Assembly (NCBI RefSeq): GCF_005116675.2 | Contig: NZ_CP050699.1 | Coordinates: 496,001 to 560,000, forward strand | DNA: 64,000 nt | Direction: 5' to 3' | From: Desulfosediminicola ganghwensis | GTDB taxonomy: Bacteria > Desulfobacterota > Desulfobulbia > Desulfobulbales > Desulfocapsaceae | In this document: piece after piece, positions 1 to 9,201 of the stretch | How the letters are laid out: every line of letters starts with the position of its first letter | How positions within the stretch are numbered: the stretch's first letter is position 1 | Notes under the pieces: model-generated | The model's input: only the letters and a program-made list of their open reading frames with translations | The model's database searches: none | Told to the model about the DNA's origin: nothing | Made by a program: the position numbers and the translations under genes

Positions 1-57
1 GAAACTGTCTGTCGATACACTTCCACTATTTTTCTGAATTTACCTGAAAAGTCCTGA

Positions 58-100
58 AGACAAATAGAAAAGAGGAAAGGGCCGCTCGCCCTCTCCTCTT
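58..100 (-). terminator. Rho-independent terminator of the thiolase operon
   Basis: A 13-bp stem with one mismatch (70-82 pairs with 88-100) and a 5-nt loop lies just past the thiolase stop. Read on the minus strand it is followed by a T-rich stretch. It would end the SDR-thiolase transcript. Confidence 0.75.
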
Positions 101-151
101 TCGCTTAACCGTGCTGCTGTATGGTACCCTAAAATAGTTGCTGATGCTCTA

Positions 152-1435
152 TCAACAGTTCTCCAATACCATGGCCATGCCCATACCACCACCGATACAG
201 AGCGACGCCAGCCCGAGAGACTGATTTTTTCTCTTCATCTGGCCCATCAGAGTCACCAATATGCGGCTACCGGTACAACCAATGGGATGACCAAGAGAAA
301 TACCGCTGCCATAGACATTGGTCTTTTCAATATCACAGCCCAGCTCACGCATACAGGCCATGGCCTGCACGGCAAAGGCCTCGTTCAGCTCCAGGGAATC
401 GAAATCTGAAATCGTCAGACCCTCCTTTGCCATCAGCTTACGAACGGCCGGAATAGGGCCGAGCCCCATATAGGCCGGATCAAGACCCGCTGTTGAATGT
501 GCTTTGATCTTCACCAGTGGAGTCAACCCAAGCTCTTTGGCCTTATCGGCAGACATCAGCAGCAGCGCTGCCGCCGCATCATTGATGCCGGACGCATTAC
601 CAGCGGTTACTGTGCCATCCTTTATAAAAGCGGGACGAATCCTGCCCATTTTTTCTGCGCTGGTCTCCATGGGCCGCTCATCGACTTTGTAAATAACCGG
701 GTCGCCTTTTCGCTGGGGAATGACAATCGGCACAATTTCATCTTCAAAGATGCCGGTCTTAATCGCCGCCATGGCCCGCTGATGACTCAGGGCACCGATC
801 TCATCCTGTTCCTGGCGGCTGATGCCGTACTTGGCAGCGATATTTTCTGCCGTCATCCCCATGTGGTAACCGTAAAACGTTTCGTAAAGACCATCGAAAA
901 CCATCAGGTCAATCATCTTGCCGTCACCCATCCGCTGTCCCCAGCGAGCGGTGCCAAGACCATACGGCACCCTGCTCATGGATTCCATGCCGCCTGCCAG
1001 AATGACATCAGCGTCACCGCAACGAATGGCGTTGGTTGCCAGCGCCACCGACTCTATGCCGGAAGCACACAGCTTGTTCACGGTAGTTGCGCTGGTCTCT
1101 TTGGGGATACCGGCCCGGATCATGGCCTGCCGGCCGACATTCTGTCCCTGACCTGCACCAAGCACATTGCCCATGATGACCTGATCGATCTCAATGGACT
1201 GCAGCCCGGCATCATAATCGTCATACTGCTGCTCAAGTTCAATCTTCCCTGCACCAGCCAGAGGCTCTGGAGCAAATCTGCTACACTCTTCACTCGTGAC
1301 TGGTCGAAGCCCAGCGGATTTCAGGGTTTCTTTCAGTACTGCCGCGCCAAGATCGACTACAGGTGTGTCTTTAAGGGTGCCGCTATAGGCACCAATTGCA
1401 GTTCGTTTACCACTCACAATTACAACGTCTTTCAT
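152..1435 (-). CDS. Acetyl-CoA C-acetyltransferase (thiolase) with an unusual insertion
   Basis: This is a 427-residue thiolase II that would cleave acetoacetyl-CoA to two acetyl-CoA, or condense them, in the cytoplasm. The nucleophilic cysteine is Cys123 in NKLCASG. The NEAFA motif, GHPIG with its active-site histidine, and the C-terminal CIGGGMG cysteine are all present. Typical biosynthetic/degradative thiolases have about 393 residues. The extra length is a 34-residue acidic insertion at about residues 46-80, between the first helix and the strand before the Cys loop, and it carries one Cys. The start has AAAGGAG six bases upstream. It is second in an operon behind an SDR gene (39-nt gap). 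The divergent CoA-transferase suggests acetoacetate or 3-hydroxybutyrate use. The family is certain; the direction of flux is inferred. Confidence 0.93.
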   Translation of the reverse strand: MKDVVIVSGKRTAIGAYSGTLKDTPVVDLGAAVLKETLKSAGLRPVTSEECSRFAPEPLAGAGKIELEQQYDDYDAGLQSIEIDQVIMGNVLGAGQGQNVGRQAMIRAGIPKETSATTVNKLCASGIESVALATNAIRCGDADVILAGGMESMSRVPYGLGTARWGQRMGDGKMIDLMVFDGLYETFYGYHMGMTAENIAAKYGISRQEQDEIGALSHQRAMAAIKTGIFEDEIVPIVIPQRKGDPVIYKVDERPMETSAEKMGRIRPAFIKDGTVTAGNASGINDAAAALLLMSADKAKELGLTPLVKIKAHSTAGLDPAYMGLGPIPAVRKLMAKEGLTISDFDSLELNEAFAVQAMACMRELGCDIEKTNVYGSGISLGHPIGCTGSRILVTLMGQMKRKNQSLGLASLCIGGGMGMAMVLENC

Positions 1436-1474
1436 TTCCAGCTCCTTTCAATTAAAGATCTGTTTGTACGTCGC

Positions 1475-2269
1475 CTACCCCTTCGATCCGAGCCGCAAAC
1501 CACCGTGAATAAATACCGTTTCCCCAGCCATCGCCTCATTGACATATAACTCTCTTATCAATGACACGACCTCCTCCGGCTCTATCAACCTGCCAATCGG
1601 CACCTGCTCGATGATTTTACCGATAATTCGCTCGTCTATGCTTTTTACCATGGCTGTGCCCACATAACCAGGCGCTACTGCCATGCAACGAATTTTATCG
1701 GCCAGATTTCTCCTGAAAAATTCAGCAGTAAGCACTTTTGGCATCACCGCCATCGCCGCTTTGGACGATGAATAGTTGATCTGGCCTGCCGTGCCCAGAG
1801 AACCGGTGGAAGATACCAGACATACCAGACCTTTCGAGTTATGGTTCACCATCTGCTCAACACATTCACGAACCGTCAGAAACACCCCTGTAAGGTTTAT
1901 ATCTATGACCCTCTGAAACTTCTCGAGAGACATTTTGCCCACCACCTTACCCGTTTCCCGATCAGTTTTTATCATCAGGCCGTCTCCGGTGATTCCGGCA
2001 AAAGGAGCCACCAGATTAATCGCCCCAAAGCGCTCAATGGCAAACTCGGCAAGCCTGGTGTTATCTTCCTCTTGAGTGACATTGCAGATAATGGAGGCAA
2101 CGCCGTCGCCGATCTCTTTTAACTCGCGTTCTGCCGCCTGAAGTGCCTCCTCCTGCACATCTGCTATAACAACCTTGCCGCCTTCTTTCAGCCAACCTTC
2201 AGCCAATGCCCTGCCAATCCCGCCACTCCCGCCGGTTATGACTGCAACGGAGTCTTTTACCTGAAGCAT
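1475..2269 (-). CDS. SDR-family oxidoreductase, probable 3-hydroxyacyl/3-hydroxybutyrate dehydrogenase
   Basis: This 264-residue classical short-chain dehydrogenase has the TGGSGGIG cofactor loop near residue 12. Its catalytic Ser is near 153, and Tyr166 and Lys170 form YSSSK. An aspartate at the end of beta-2 (IADVQ) favours NAD(H). It likely oxidises 3-hydroxybutyrate(-CoA) to the acetoacetyl level, or runs the reverse, and feeds the thiolase encoded 39 nt downstream. The start is supported by AGGAGGG seven bases upstream. A sigma-54-type promoter lies 77 nt upstream on the same strand. The substrate is inferred from context; other 3-oxoacyl reductases of this fold look the same. Confidence 0.85.
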   Translation of the reverse strand: MLQVKDSVAVITGGSGGIGRALAEGWLKEGGKVVIADVQEEALQAAERELKEIGDGVASIICNVTQEEDNTRLAEFAIERFGAINLVAPFAGITGDGLMIKTDRETGKVVGKMSLEKFQRVIDINLTGVFLTVRECVEQMVNHNSKGLVCLVSSTGSLGTAGQINYSSSKAAMAVMPKVLTAEFFRRNLADKIRCMAVAPGYVGTAMVKSIDERIIGKIIEQVPIGRLIEPEEVVSLIRELYVNEAMAGETVFIHGGLRLGSKG

Positions 2270-2345
2270 ACGTCCCTCCTGTTCGATAGCTGTTGAACCT
2301 GCTTACATGTTTGTTTGTGGTCTGCTTTTTCTTTGTTATGCAACC

Positions 2346-2362
2346 TGCAAAGTCCACGCCAC
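2346..2362 (-). promoter_or_regulatory. Sigma-54 (-24/-12) promoter for the SDR-thiolase operon
   Basis: On the minus strand the site reads TGGCGT-GGACT-TTGCA. GG and GC are 12 bases apart as RpoN requires, and it fits the consensus TGGCAC-N5-TTGCA well. It is 77 nt upstream of the SDR start and almost back-to-back with a second such site on the plus strand. Confidence 0.6.
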
Positions 2363-2391
2363 CCACTCCGTCTATCACCTCTACACTTTAT

Positions 2392-2407
2392 GGGCATAGT
2401 TATTGCT
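2392..2407 (+). promoter_or_regulatory. Sigma-54 (-24/-12) promoter for the CoA-transferase
   Basis: The site reads GGGCAT-AGTTA-TTGCT, with correct GG-to-GC spacing and a perfect TTGCT -12 element. It lies about 95 nt upstream of the CoA-transferase start. With the minus-strand site 30 nt away it forms a divergent sigma-54 control region. Confidence 0.6.
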
Positions 2408-2502
2408 CAGATTTATTTTGAACAACCTTGGCGCCCAATGGCCTCCAACGCAATGAAATGTAGATAAAATGAATTTATTACCGATAACATTCAGGTGAGA
2501 TT

Positions 2503-4101
2503 ATGAAGATGTCCCCGGATTATGATCCTCCAGTACTCAACAAAAACAAAGTTGTTTCCGCCGCTGAAGCCGTAACGGCAATTCAAGATGGAGATATGAT
2601 AGCTACAGGCGGTTTTGTTGGTATCGGCTTTGCCGAACATCTCTGTATCGCACTCGAAGAACGGTTTCTTGCCACAGGCGCTCCCCGTAATCTCGGTATC
2701 ATCTATGCCGCAGGCCAGGGGGACGGCAAATCCCGTGGCCTCAACCATCTTGGACACGAAGGGATGGTCGGCAAAGTCGTTGGCGGCCACTGGGGCCTGG
2801 TTCCAACCCTGCAAAAGCTCGCGGTCGAAAACAAGATCGTGGCCTACAATCTGCCCCAGGGCGTCATTTCCACGATGTTTCGTGATATTGCCGCAGGAAA
2901 ACCCCGCACTATCAGCCACGTCGGTCTCGGTACTTTCGTTGACCCACGAAATGGCGGCGGCAAAATCAACACTACCACCACCGAGGATATCGTGGAACTC
3001 ATGGAGTTCGATGGCGAAGAGTTTCTGGCATACAAAACCCAGCCGGTCAATATCGCCCTCATTCGTGGAACCACCGCCGACCAATCCGGCAACGTCACCA
3101 TGGAAAAAGAGGCACTCACCTTAGAGGTTCTTGCCATCGCCATGGCGGCCCGTAATTCAGGCGGCAAGGTTATCGTACAGGTGGAGAGGGTTGCCGAAAA
3201 CGGCTCGCTCAACCCGAGAGATGTCAAGATTCCTGGCATTCTTGTAGATTACGTAGTGGTTTCAGAACCGGAAAATCACTGGCAAACATTTGGTGAACAA
3301 TACAATCCCGCCTATGCCAGCAAAGTAAAGGTTCCTGTGGAGTCATTGCCGCCAATGGAGATGGGACCAAGGAAAGTCATTGCCAGAAGAGCAGCGTTTG
3401 AGCTTCAGGCCGGCGACATTGTCAATCTCGGCATCGGCATGCCAGAAGGTGTCTCCGACGTGGTCAACGAAGAGGGATTACTCGACCAGATAGTCCTCAC
3501 CGCAGAACCCGGCGTAATCGGTGGAATCCCTGCAGGGGGCCTCAGCTTCGGGGCGGCGGTCAACACCGAAGCATTGATAGACCAACCCTATCAGTTCGAT
3601 TTCTACGACGGCGGTGGACTCGACATCACCTTTCTCGGCATGGCCCAGGCTGACGGGCTGGGGAATGTCAATGTCTCGAAATTTGGTACGAAACTGGCTG
3701 GTGCTGGCGGCTTTATCAACATCAGCCAAAATGCCAGCACGGTGGTATTTCTTGGCACCTTCACCGCCGGCGGTTTAAAGGTCGCAATCGAAAATGGCGA
3801 AATGCGAATCACCAATGAAGGAAAAGCCAGAAAATTCGTTCGGGGACAGGTTGAGCATGTCACCTTCAGCGGTGAATATGCCAGGAAGCGCGGCCAGAAA
3901 GTCCTCTACATCACAGAGCGCTGCGTTTTCGAACTTACCGATGCCGGTTTTGAACTCACCGAAATAGCACCTGGAATCGATCTGCAAAAAGATATTCTTG
4001 ATCAGATGGATTTTGAGCCTGCCATGCGCAAGACTCCACGGCTGATGGACAACAGAATCTTCAACGATGCGCCAATGGGGTCCCAGCCAATGAGAGTTTA
4101 A
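2503..4101 (+). CDS. Acyl-CoA:acetate/3-ketoacid CoA-transferase, YdiF/propionate CoA-transferase type
   Basis: This 532-residue single-chain class I CoA-transferase has fused alpha and beta halves. It moves CoA between acyl-CoA donors and carboxylic acids such as acetate, propionate, butyrate or acetoacetate. The catalytic glutamate is Glu335 in [10 protein letters not shown], followed by the oxyanion glycine loop of the beta half. Length and motif order match E. coli YdiF from end to end. The start has AGGTGAG four bases upstream; a second in-frame ATG lies two codons later. It is divergent from SDR-thiolase and convergent with a sigma-54 activator, and has its own sigma-54 promoter. Substrate preference cannot be read from sequence. 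Confidence 0.9.
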   Translation: MKMSPDYDPPVLNKNKVVSAAEAVTAIQDGDMIATGGFVGIGFAEHLCIALEERFLATGAPRNLGIIYAAGQGDGKSRGLNHLGHEGMVGKVVGGHWGLVPTLQKLAVENKIVAYNLPQGVISTMFRDIAAGKPRTISHVGLGTFVDPRNGGGKINTTTTEDIVELMEFDGEEFLAYKTQPVNIALIRGTTADQSGNVTMEKEALTLEVLAIAMAARNSGGKVIVQVERVAENGSLNPRDVKIPGILVDYVVVSEPENHWQTFGEQYNPAYASKVKVPVESLPPMEMGPRKVIARRAAFELQAGDIVNLGIGMPEGVSDVVNEEGLLDQIVLTAEPGVIGGIPAGGLSFGAAVNTEALIDQPYQFDFYDGGGLDITFLGMAQADGLGNVNVSKFGTKLAGAGGFINISQNASTVVFLGTFTAGGLKVAIENGEMRITNEGKARKFVRGQVEHVTFSGEYARKRGQKVLYITERCVFELTDAGFELTEIAPGIDLQKDILDQMDFEPAMRKTPRLMDNRIFNDAPMGSQPMRV

Positions 4102-4149
4102 TCTGCTGACCTCCCATCCAATTCGCCGCTGAGCCCCCTTGCGCAATAG

Positions 4150-5526
4150 CTAACCAGGCGTGAGGGGGATACTATACTTGCGCGCCTTCTTGTAGAGTAA
4201 AGTCCGGTGAATTCCCAACATATCTGCAGCTTTCGCTTTATTATACGCAGTCATCTTCAAGGCGTCTACAATTGCACTCTTCTCAGCCCGGGCCACCACC
4301 TCTTTCAACAGTGAATGCTGAATTGTCGCGGACCCAATGGTATTTTTATGCAGATAAAGTGGAAGATCTGCCGGAGTAATCAACGACTCCTCACAGGTGG
4401 CCATCGTCCGTTCAACCACATTATGCAATTCCCTCGCATTACCCGGCCAATTATGCTTGAGGAGCAGTTCCTCTGCCTCGTTACTGAACCTGAGCCCGGC
4501 ACCAGTCACTTCATCAAGGTTCTGCTCCAGCATGTGATGAGCAAGCAACAGGACATCCCTGCCGCGCTCACGCAGGGGTGGGATATGCAGCGGCACAACA
4601 CTCAGGCGATAATAGAGATCAGCCCTGAATTCGCCTCGGTCCACCATCTCCTCAAGGTTTTGATTGCTCGCCGCGATCAGCCTGAAATCCGAGTGTATCA
4701 TGCGGTTACTGCCAACCCGCTCAAACTCCTTCTCTTCCAGTACCCTCAACAGCTTGGGCTGCATTTCAAGCGGCAAATCGCCAATTTCATCCAGAAACAG
4801 AGTCCCGGTATCAGCCAACTCAAACTTACCGGCCTTGCCGGTCGGCCTGGCACCGGTAAAAGCACCCTTGCCATAACCAAACAGCTCAGATTCCATTAAA
4901 TCTTTGGGGATTGCCGCACAATTCAGCCTGATAAAGGGTCTGCATTTCCTGAAGCTTTCACTGTGAACTGCCTGGGCGAAAAGCTCCTTACCGGTTCCTG
5001 ATTCACCCGAAATCATAACAGAAAGATTTGTAGCCGCTGCCTTTAAGGCCTCTTTCTTCAATTGGATGATACCATCACTTTCACCAATTATAGAGTCAAA
5101 CGTATACTTGGTGGAACGTAGAGAGTTCAGCTCCTTCTGATAAATACGAACCTTTGACTCCAGCTCCGAGAGTTTTTGCGCCAACTTGCCGACATCTCGG
5201 ATATCCTTAAAGACAACCTGCCCGAAAACCGCAATTACCTTGCCGTTCTCCTTGATTGGAATACGCTGGACCAGCATATTCTGCCCCTTGATAGACTGGC
5301 TCTCGTTCATTTCAGCCTTACCGGTTCGCGCCACAATATGCATCCGCGTGTTTTCTACGACATCGGTAATATGCCTACCAATCTGGCCTTTAGGGTCTAC
5401 CCCGAGAAAACGGCCATATGGCTCGTTGAAATGGGTTATGAGGCCGCCTGGATCAATAACTGCCGCACCACCGTGGATATGTTCGAAAATTCTCTCGAAA
5501 GCCTTCAATCTCTTCGTACAGTTCAT
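4150..5526 (-). CDS. Sigma-54-dependent activator (PAS-AAA+-Fis HTH)
   Basis: This 458-residue enhancer-binding protein has an N-terminal PAS sensor at about residues 12-115 and a short coiled linker. A sigma-54-interacting AAA+ domain follows at about 145-370, with Walker A GESGTGKE, the GAFTGA loop that contacts sigma-54, and Walker [10 protein letters not shown] Fis-type helix-turn-helix closes the protein. There is no response-regulator receiver, so the signal is probably a ligand or redox cue sensed by the PAS domain. The gene sits between the CoA-transferase and a TRAP operon. Three nearby units have sigma-54 promoters, so it is the obvious candidate regulator. The ribosome site is weak (GGGGCGAG). 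Confidence 0.92.
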   Translation of the reverse strand: MNCTKRLKAFERIFEHIHGGAAVIDPGGLITHFNEPYGRFLGVDPKGQIGRHITDVVENTRMHIVARTGKAEMNESQSIKGQNMLVQRIPIKENGKVIAVFGQVVFKDIRDVGKLAQKLSELESKVRIYQKELNSLRSTKYTFDSIIGESDGIIQLKKEALKAAATNLSVMISGESGTGKELFAQAVHSESFRKCRPFIRLNCAAIPKDLMESELFGYGKGAFTGARPTGKAGKFELADTGTLFLDEIGDLPLEMQPKLLRVLEEKEFERVGSNRMIHSDFRLIAASNQNLEEMVDRGEFRADLYYRLSVVPLHIPPLRERGRDVLLLAHHMLEQNLDEVTGAGLRFSNEAEELLLKHNWPGNARELHNVVERTMATCEESLITPADLPLYLHKNTIGSATIQHSLLKEVVARAEKSAIVDALKMTAYNKAKAADMLGIHRTLLYKKARKYSIPLTPG

Positions 5527-5584
5527 AGACTCGCCCCAATTGCAAAATTCAACATCACCTGCCTGCTCAATACGTATCTGTATT

Positions 5585-5596
5585 GCTACATGTAGC
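5585..5596. promoter_or_regulatory. 12-bp perfect palindrome upstream of the activator gene
   Basis: GCTACATGTAGC lies about 60 bases upstream of the activator start, with another GCTAC half-site at 5603-5607. It may be an autoregulatory operator. A related TTACATGT sequence occurs near 2302 upstream of the CoA-transferase promoter. Function is inferred only from symmetry and position. Confidence 0.35.
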
Positions 5597-5745
5597 CAAT
5601 ATGCTACTCCGAAGTTGGCTTTTTTTCACCATGAATTCGGCGATTTTACCAAAGAGCTGATAGCGATTTTAGTCGTTGTTGCGCTGCCCACCAGGCGATA
5701 ATGAAAATTCCTGCCTTCACGGCGGTTGAACTCGTCATACCAAAC

Positions 5746-5780
5746 ACAAAAAAGGCCGCATCCCTGCACAGGATGCGGCC
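5746..5780 (-). terminator. Terminator of the TRAP transporter operon
   Basis: A perfect 10-bp GC-rich stem (GGCCGCATCC with its complement, 7-nt loop) is followed on the minus strand by TTTTTTGTG. It lies about 55 nt past the dctM stop. Confidence 0.85.
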
Positions 5781-5833
5781 CTTCTCACATTCTCGCGTAA
5801 TAGAATTACGCAGAGCAGGTTATCAATATTTCA

Positions 5834-7177
5834 TCAACCCCCGAAAAATACCGATGGCAGCCAGGTAATAATACCCGGGAACACCGCCAGAATAAGCAAA
5901 CCGATTATCTGCAGGAAAACAAACGGCATAATACCTCTGTAGATGTGGCCCATGGTATACCCCTCTGGTGCTACACCTTTAAAGTAGAAGAGGGCATAAC
6001 CAAACGGCGGGGTAAGGAATGAGGTCTGCAGATTTACACAGAGCAATAGCGAGAACCAAAGGGGATCAAACTCCAGCTCCATGGCGATCGGCATAAAGAT
6101 CGGCACGGTAACCAGCAGAATCGCCGCCCAGTCGATAAACATGCCCATCAAAAAGACTATGCCCATCATAATCAGCAACACTGCGTACCGGTTCATACCC
6201 GAACCGACCAGAACGTCTGCAACCACATCACCGCCACCCATGGAAAGGAAAACGGTGCTGAAAAATTTACCACCGATAAACAGCATCATAACCATTGCCG
6301 TGGTCGACATGGTGGCATGGGCAGAGTCCTTCATCACCTGCCAGCTGAACTTTTTATTGGCGATCGCCAGTATCAACGCACCAAAGGCACCAAGTGCAGC
6401 TGCCTCTGTAGGAGTCGCCACACCAGCCAGGATAGTACCCATAACAGCAAGAATCAGGGCCATCGGCGGAATGAGGGACTTCAGGGTCAGCAACATCTTC
6501 TGACCAGCCGTCCATTTAGAAGCCTCTTCTTTGGCAATAGGCGGACCAAGCTGAGGATTAATGGTACAACGCACCAGAATGTATGTGAAATAGAGCCCAG
6601 CCAACAGCAGGCCGGGAAAAATGGCTCCGGCAAACAAGTTACCGACCGATGTCTCTTTCAGTCCGGTCAGGCCACCGTAGACAACCATCATGATCGAGGG
6701 CGGGATCAAAATACCCAAGGTTCCAGCGGCGCAGATGATACCAGCCGACATCTCCTTCTGATACCCCTTTTTCATAAGGGCCGGTGTGGCAAGCAGGCCC
6801 ATGGCTACAACTGAAGCGCCGATAATACCGGTAGTTGCTGCAAAAACAGTACACACCACGACCACCGCAAGCCCCAGACCGCCTTTTAAGCCGCCGAGTA
6901 CGACGTACAACGTCTCAAACAGTTCATCGGCAACCTTGGAGCGATCGAGCAACTGAGCCATGAGTATGAACAGAGGGATGGCCACCAGAACATAATTGTT
7001 CATCAGCCCCCAGCAGTTGTTGGCAAACATGTCAAACAAGCCTGCAACATCAAACCCATTATCGATCAAACCAAATAAAGTGGCCACCGCCGCCAGGGTA
7101 TAGGCAAGCGGATGCCCTAAAGTAATCGCAAGTATAAGTGTGGCAAACATGGCCACTGTAAGAATTTCCGGGCTCAT
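5834..7177 (-). CDS. dctM: TRAP transporter large permease (DctM-type)
   Basis: This 447-residue polytopic inner-membrane protein has about twelve hydrophobic segments and the typical start PEILTVAMFATLILAI. It carries glycine-rich re-entrant loops such as GTLGILIPPSIMMVVYG. It is the sodium-coupled transport subunit that works with DctQ and the periplasmic DctP. It lies two bases after dctQ and is last in a dctP-dctQ-dctM operon closed by a strong terminator. The linked binding protein resembles the alpha-keto-acid/lactate (TakP) branch, so the cargo is probably a small organic acid. Confidence 0.93.
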   Translation of the reverse strand: MSPEILTVAMFATLILAITLGHPLAYTLAAVATLFGLIDNGFDVAGLFDMFANNCWGLMNNYVLVAIPLFILMAQLLDRSKVADELFETLYVVLGGLKGGLGLAVVVVCTVFAATTGIIGASVVAMGLLATPALMKKGYQKEMSAGIICAAGTLGILIPPSIMMVVYGGLTGLKETSVGNLFAGAIFPGLLLAGLYFTYILVRCTINPQLGPPIAKEEASKWTAGQKMLLTLKSLIPPMALILAVMGTILAGVATPTEAAALGAFGALILAIANKKFSWQVMKDSAHATMSTTAMVMMLFIGGKFFSTVFLSMGGGDVVADVLVGSGMNRYAVLLIMMGIVFLMGMFIDWAAILLVTVPIFMPIAMELEFDPLWFSLLLCVNLQTSFLTPPFGYALFYFKGVAPEGYTMGHIYRGIMPFVFLQIIGLLILAVFPGIITWLPSVFFGG

Positions 7178-7179
7178 GA

Positions 7180-7692
7180 TTACCGCTCCTCACTTTTATC
7201 AAAGAAAACCTGCAAGTCTTTTATGAGGTTAGAGATACCCTGCAACAGTAAAAACAGAAAGCAGAGCGCCATAACAATTTTGTAAGGGTAGATCACCGGA
7301 GCCCAGCTGGTGGAATTTCTCTCAAGTCCCTCGATAGAGTACCAGGCGAACTTGCCAGACCAGATGGTCATACACGTCATCACCGGCAGGAAAAGTACTA
7401 AGGTTGTCAGGGCGCTGATCGCAGCCTGCACCTTCTTCGAAGCCAGTGAGGTGAAAATATCAACACGAACATGCCCGTTTTTCACATCGGTATAGGAAAT
7501 ACCGAACATATAGTGCATACCATACAAAAACGCTGTCACTTCAAAGCCCCAAGAGGTCGGTGTATTGAAGCCATAACGCATCAGCACTTCATAGAGAACA
7601 ACGACCAGCAGGGGTATAATCAGCATCGATGTCAGTTCACCCTGTTTGGTGCTGAAGGTGTCGATGCCCCTGGAGATTTTTGAAAACATCAC
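7180..7692 (-). CDS. dctQ: TRAP transporter small permease (DctQ-type)
   Basis: This 170-residue protein has four predicted membrane helices and the DctQ signature region around YEVLMRYGFNTPTSW near residue 35. It scaffolds the large permease in the inner membrane. It is followed after 2 nt by dctM and preceded by a 186-nt gap with two hairpins, which probably set the expression ratio to the more abundant binding protein. Confidence 0.9.
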   Translation of the reverse strand: MMFSKISRGIDTFSTKQGELTSMLIIPLLVVVLYEVLMRYGFNTPTSWGFEVTAFLYGMHYMFGISYTDVKNGHVRVDIFTSLASKKVQAAISALTTLVLFLPVMTCMTIWSGKFAWYSIEGLERNSTSWAPVIYPYKIVMALCFLFLLLQGISNLIKDLQVFFDKSEER

Positions 7693-7742
7693 ACTATCCT
7701 TTCTTGAAGTAGATCAACAGATTCTTCCGCTTCAACCAGATG

Positions 7743-7774
7743 CCCCTCCCCTTATCCAGAGGATAGAAGAGGGG
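7743..7774 (-). other. Imperfect hairpin in the dctP-dctQ gap
   Basis: CCCCT-rich and GGGG-rich arms around TATCC/GGATA form an imperfect stem between dctP and dctQ. It may act with the stronger hairpin at 7803-7840 to stabilise the dctP end of the transcript. Confidence 0.4.
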
Positions 7775-7802
7775 CCATTCCCCTGACTGCTCGCAGTTTC
7801 CA

Positions 7803-7840
7803 CCCTGTAGTTCTCATGAAAACTTCTGAGAATTACAGGG
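7803..7840 (-). other. Strong 14-bp hairpin directly after dctP
   Basis: The arms 7803-7816 and 7827-7840 are complementary except for one G-U pair, with a 10-nt loop. On the minus strand it begins 39 nt after the dctP stop and has no T-run. It looks like a partial terminator or mRNA-stabilising element that lets the binding protein be made in excess over the permease. Confidence 0.6.
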
Positions 7841-7878
7841 TACGATTCGATTGCGCCAGGATCGTCTGCGATACAATC

Positions 7879-9030
7879 TTACTCGTTGATCTGACCACTG
7901 ATGTAGGTCTCATACGGCCAAGGAGTTGCACCACCGCGGGCCTCACGCCATATGGAGAATTCCTCAATGAATGCTTCCTGGCTATCCATGACCTTCTTCA
8001 CGTCAGGATGCTTCTCTTTAACAGAGTCGATGTAGGTTTTTGCAACCTTACGGAATTCAATGAGAGTCTCTTTGTCCATCTTCACAATCTCAACTTTCTC
8101 AGAGAACCGCTTGATAGCTTCTGCGTTCAGGGAGTTTACCCAGTTGTATGACCACGCCTGGGTCTCCGCAGCTGCGATCTTCACAATCCACTTCAGATCG
8201 TCCGGCAGGCTTTCCCAGGCTTCCTGGTTAAAGAACAGGGCGCACTGGATTGCCGGCTGATGGACACCCGGCTGAATTGCGTATTTGGTGATCTCATCAA
8301 AACCCATTGGGTAGTTGATTGCCGGTGAAGAGAACTCTGCTGCATCAATAACACCACGCTCAAGCGCAAGGTAAACTTCACCACCCGGCAGCGGGGTAAC
8401 GGAAGCGCCCAGGTTGTTCATGATATCCATGTACCAACCAGGAGTACGAAGACGCATGCCTTTAAAATCTTCCATCTTGGTCGCGCGCTTGTTGGAGAAC
8501 AGCCCCATCTCCTGGCCGAGCTGACCGCCTGGAAGTGCGTAGAGCCCGAACTGACCGTAGATTTCCTGCATCATCTCGGTGCCGCCTTTCTCCTGCAGCC
8601 AGATGTTGTAACCCTCTGCATCAAGACCGAAAGGTACGGAAGCAAAAGCAACGAAAGCCTCGTTCTTGCCTTTCCAGTATCCTGGCCAATCGTGACCAAC
8701 CTGGGCAGAACCTTTTGAAACGGCGTCAAAAGACTGCATTGCAGGAACAAGCTCTCCAGCGGAAAAAGGTTTGATATCCAGGCGACCGGCAGAGGCCAGG
8801 CGAACACTGTCGGCAAAGTGAACAGCGACATCATAAAAAAGAAGTCCTTTGGACCAAGGCATTACCATCTTCCAGCGAATCTTCTCGTCAGACGGCTTAA
8901 AATTCACCCGCTTTGCCACCTTATGGCGCTCATCAACCCCAAACTTTTCACGCTTTGCGGCATCTGCTGAACCCATAGTCAGGCCAACCGCCAAACATGC
9001 TGTCAATGCACCTGCAAATAACTTTTTCAT
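7879..9030 (-). CDS. dctP: TRAP transporter substrate-binding protein (DctP/TakP-like)
   Basis: This 383-residue periplasmic receptor starts at MKKLFAGALTACLAVG with a signal peptide cleaved after about residue 24 (SADA). I chose this start over one 37 codons upstream because AAGGAGGAG precedes it by 8 bases. The body has the TRAP receptor features PFGLDAEGYN, KMEDFKGMRLRTPG and PGGEVYLALERGVIDA. It resembles the alpha-keto-acid/lactate-binding TakP group. It is the first gene of dctPQM, with a sigma-54 promoter 157 nt upstream. Confidence 0.9.
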   Translation of the reverse strand: MKKLFAGALTACLAVGLTMGSADAAKREKFGVDERHKVAKRVNFKPSDEKIRWKMVMPWSKGLLFYDVAVHFADSVRLASAGRLDIKPFSAGELVPAMQSFDAVSKGSAQVGHDWPGYWKGKNEAFVAFASVPFGLDAEGYNIWLQEKGGTEMMQEIYGQFGLYALPGGQLGQEMGLFSNKRATKMEDFKGMRLRTPGWYMDIMNNLGASVTPLPGGEVYLALERGVIDAAEFSSPAINYPMGFDEITKYAIQPGVHQPAIQCALFFNQEAWESLPDDLKWIVKIAAAETQAWSYNWVNSLNAEAIKRFSEKVEIVKMDKETLIEFRKVAKTYIDSVKEKHPDVKKVMDSQEAFIEEFSIWREARGGATPWPYETYISGQINE

Positions 9031-9186
9031 GAAACAACTCCTCCTTACTGTTTGCTGTGTTGCCACCCTCCGGCCTTGCACCAGAACGCAGCCTCTCCAG
9101 ACAGCCGCAGCCAACACGCCCATCATGATTATCTGAAGCAAGAAGTAGATGACCGCTACCCCTCCCTCATCAACTTGTCATTACAC

Positions 9187-9201
9187 GCAGGAATTGTGCC
9201 A
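9187..9201 (-). promoter_or_regulatory. Sigma-54 (-24/-12) promoter of the dctPQM operon
   Basis: The minus strand reads CTGGCAC-AATTC-CTGCG, a perfect TGGCAC -24 element with the required 12-base GG-GC spacing. It is 157 nt upstream of the dctP start. An inverted repeat of ATATTATGCRA (near 9332 and 9407) lies upstream, where an activator site could sit. Confidence 0.65.

Noticed and set aside
497-1549. Long plus-strand frame opposite the thiolase
   Set aside because: It is the antisense shadow of a well-supported thiolase gene, with no domain-like sequence.
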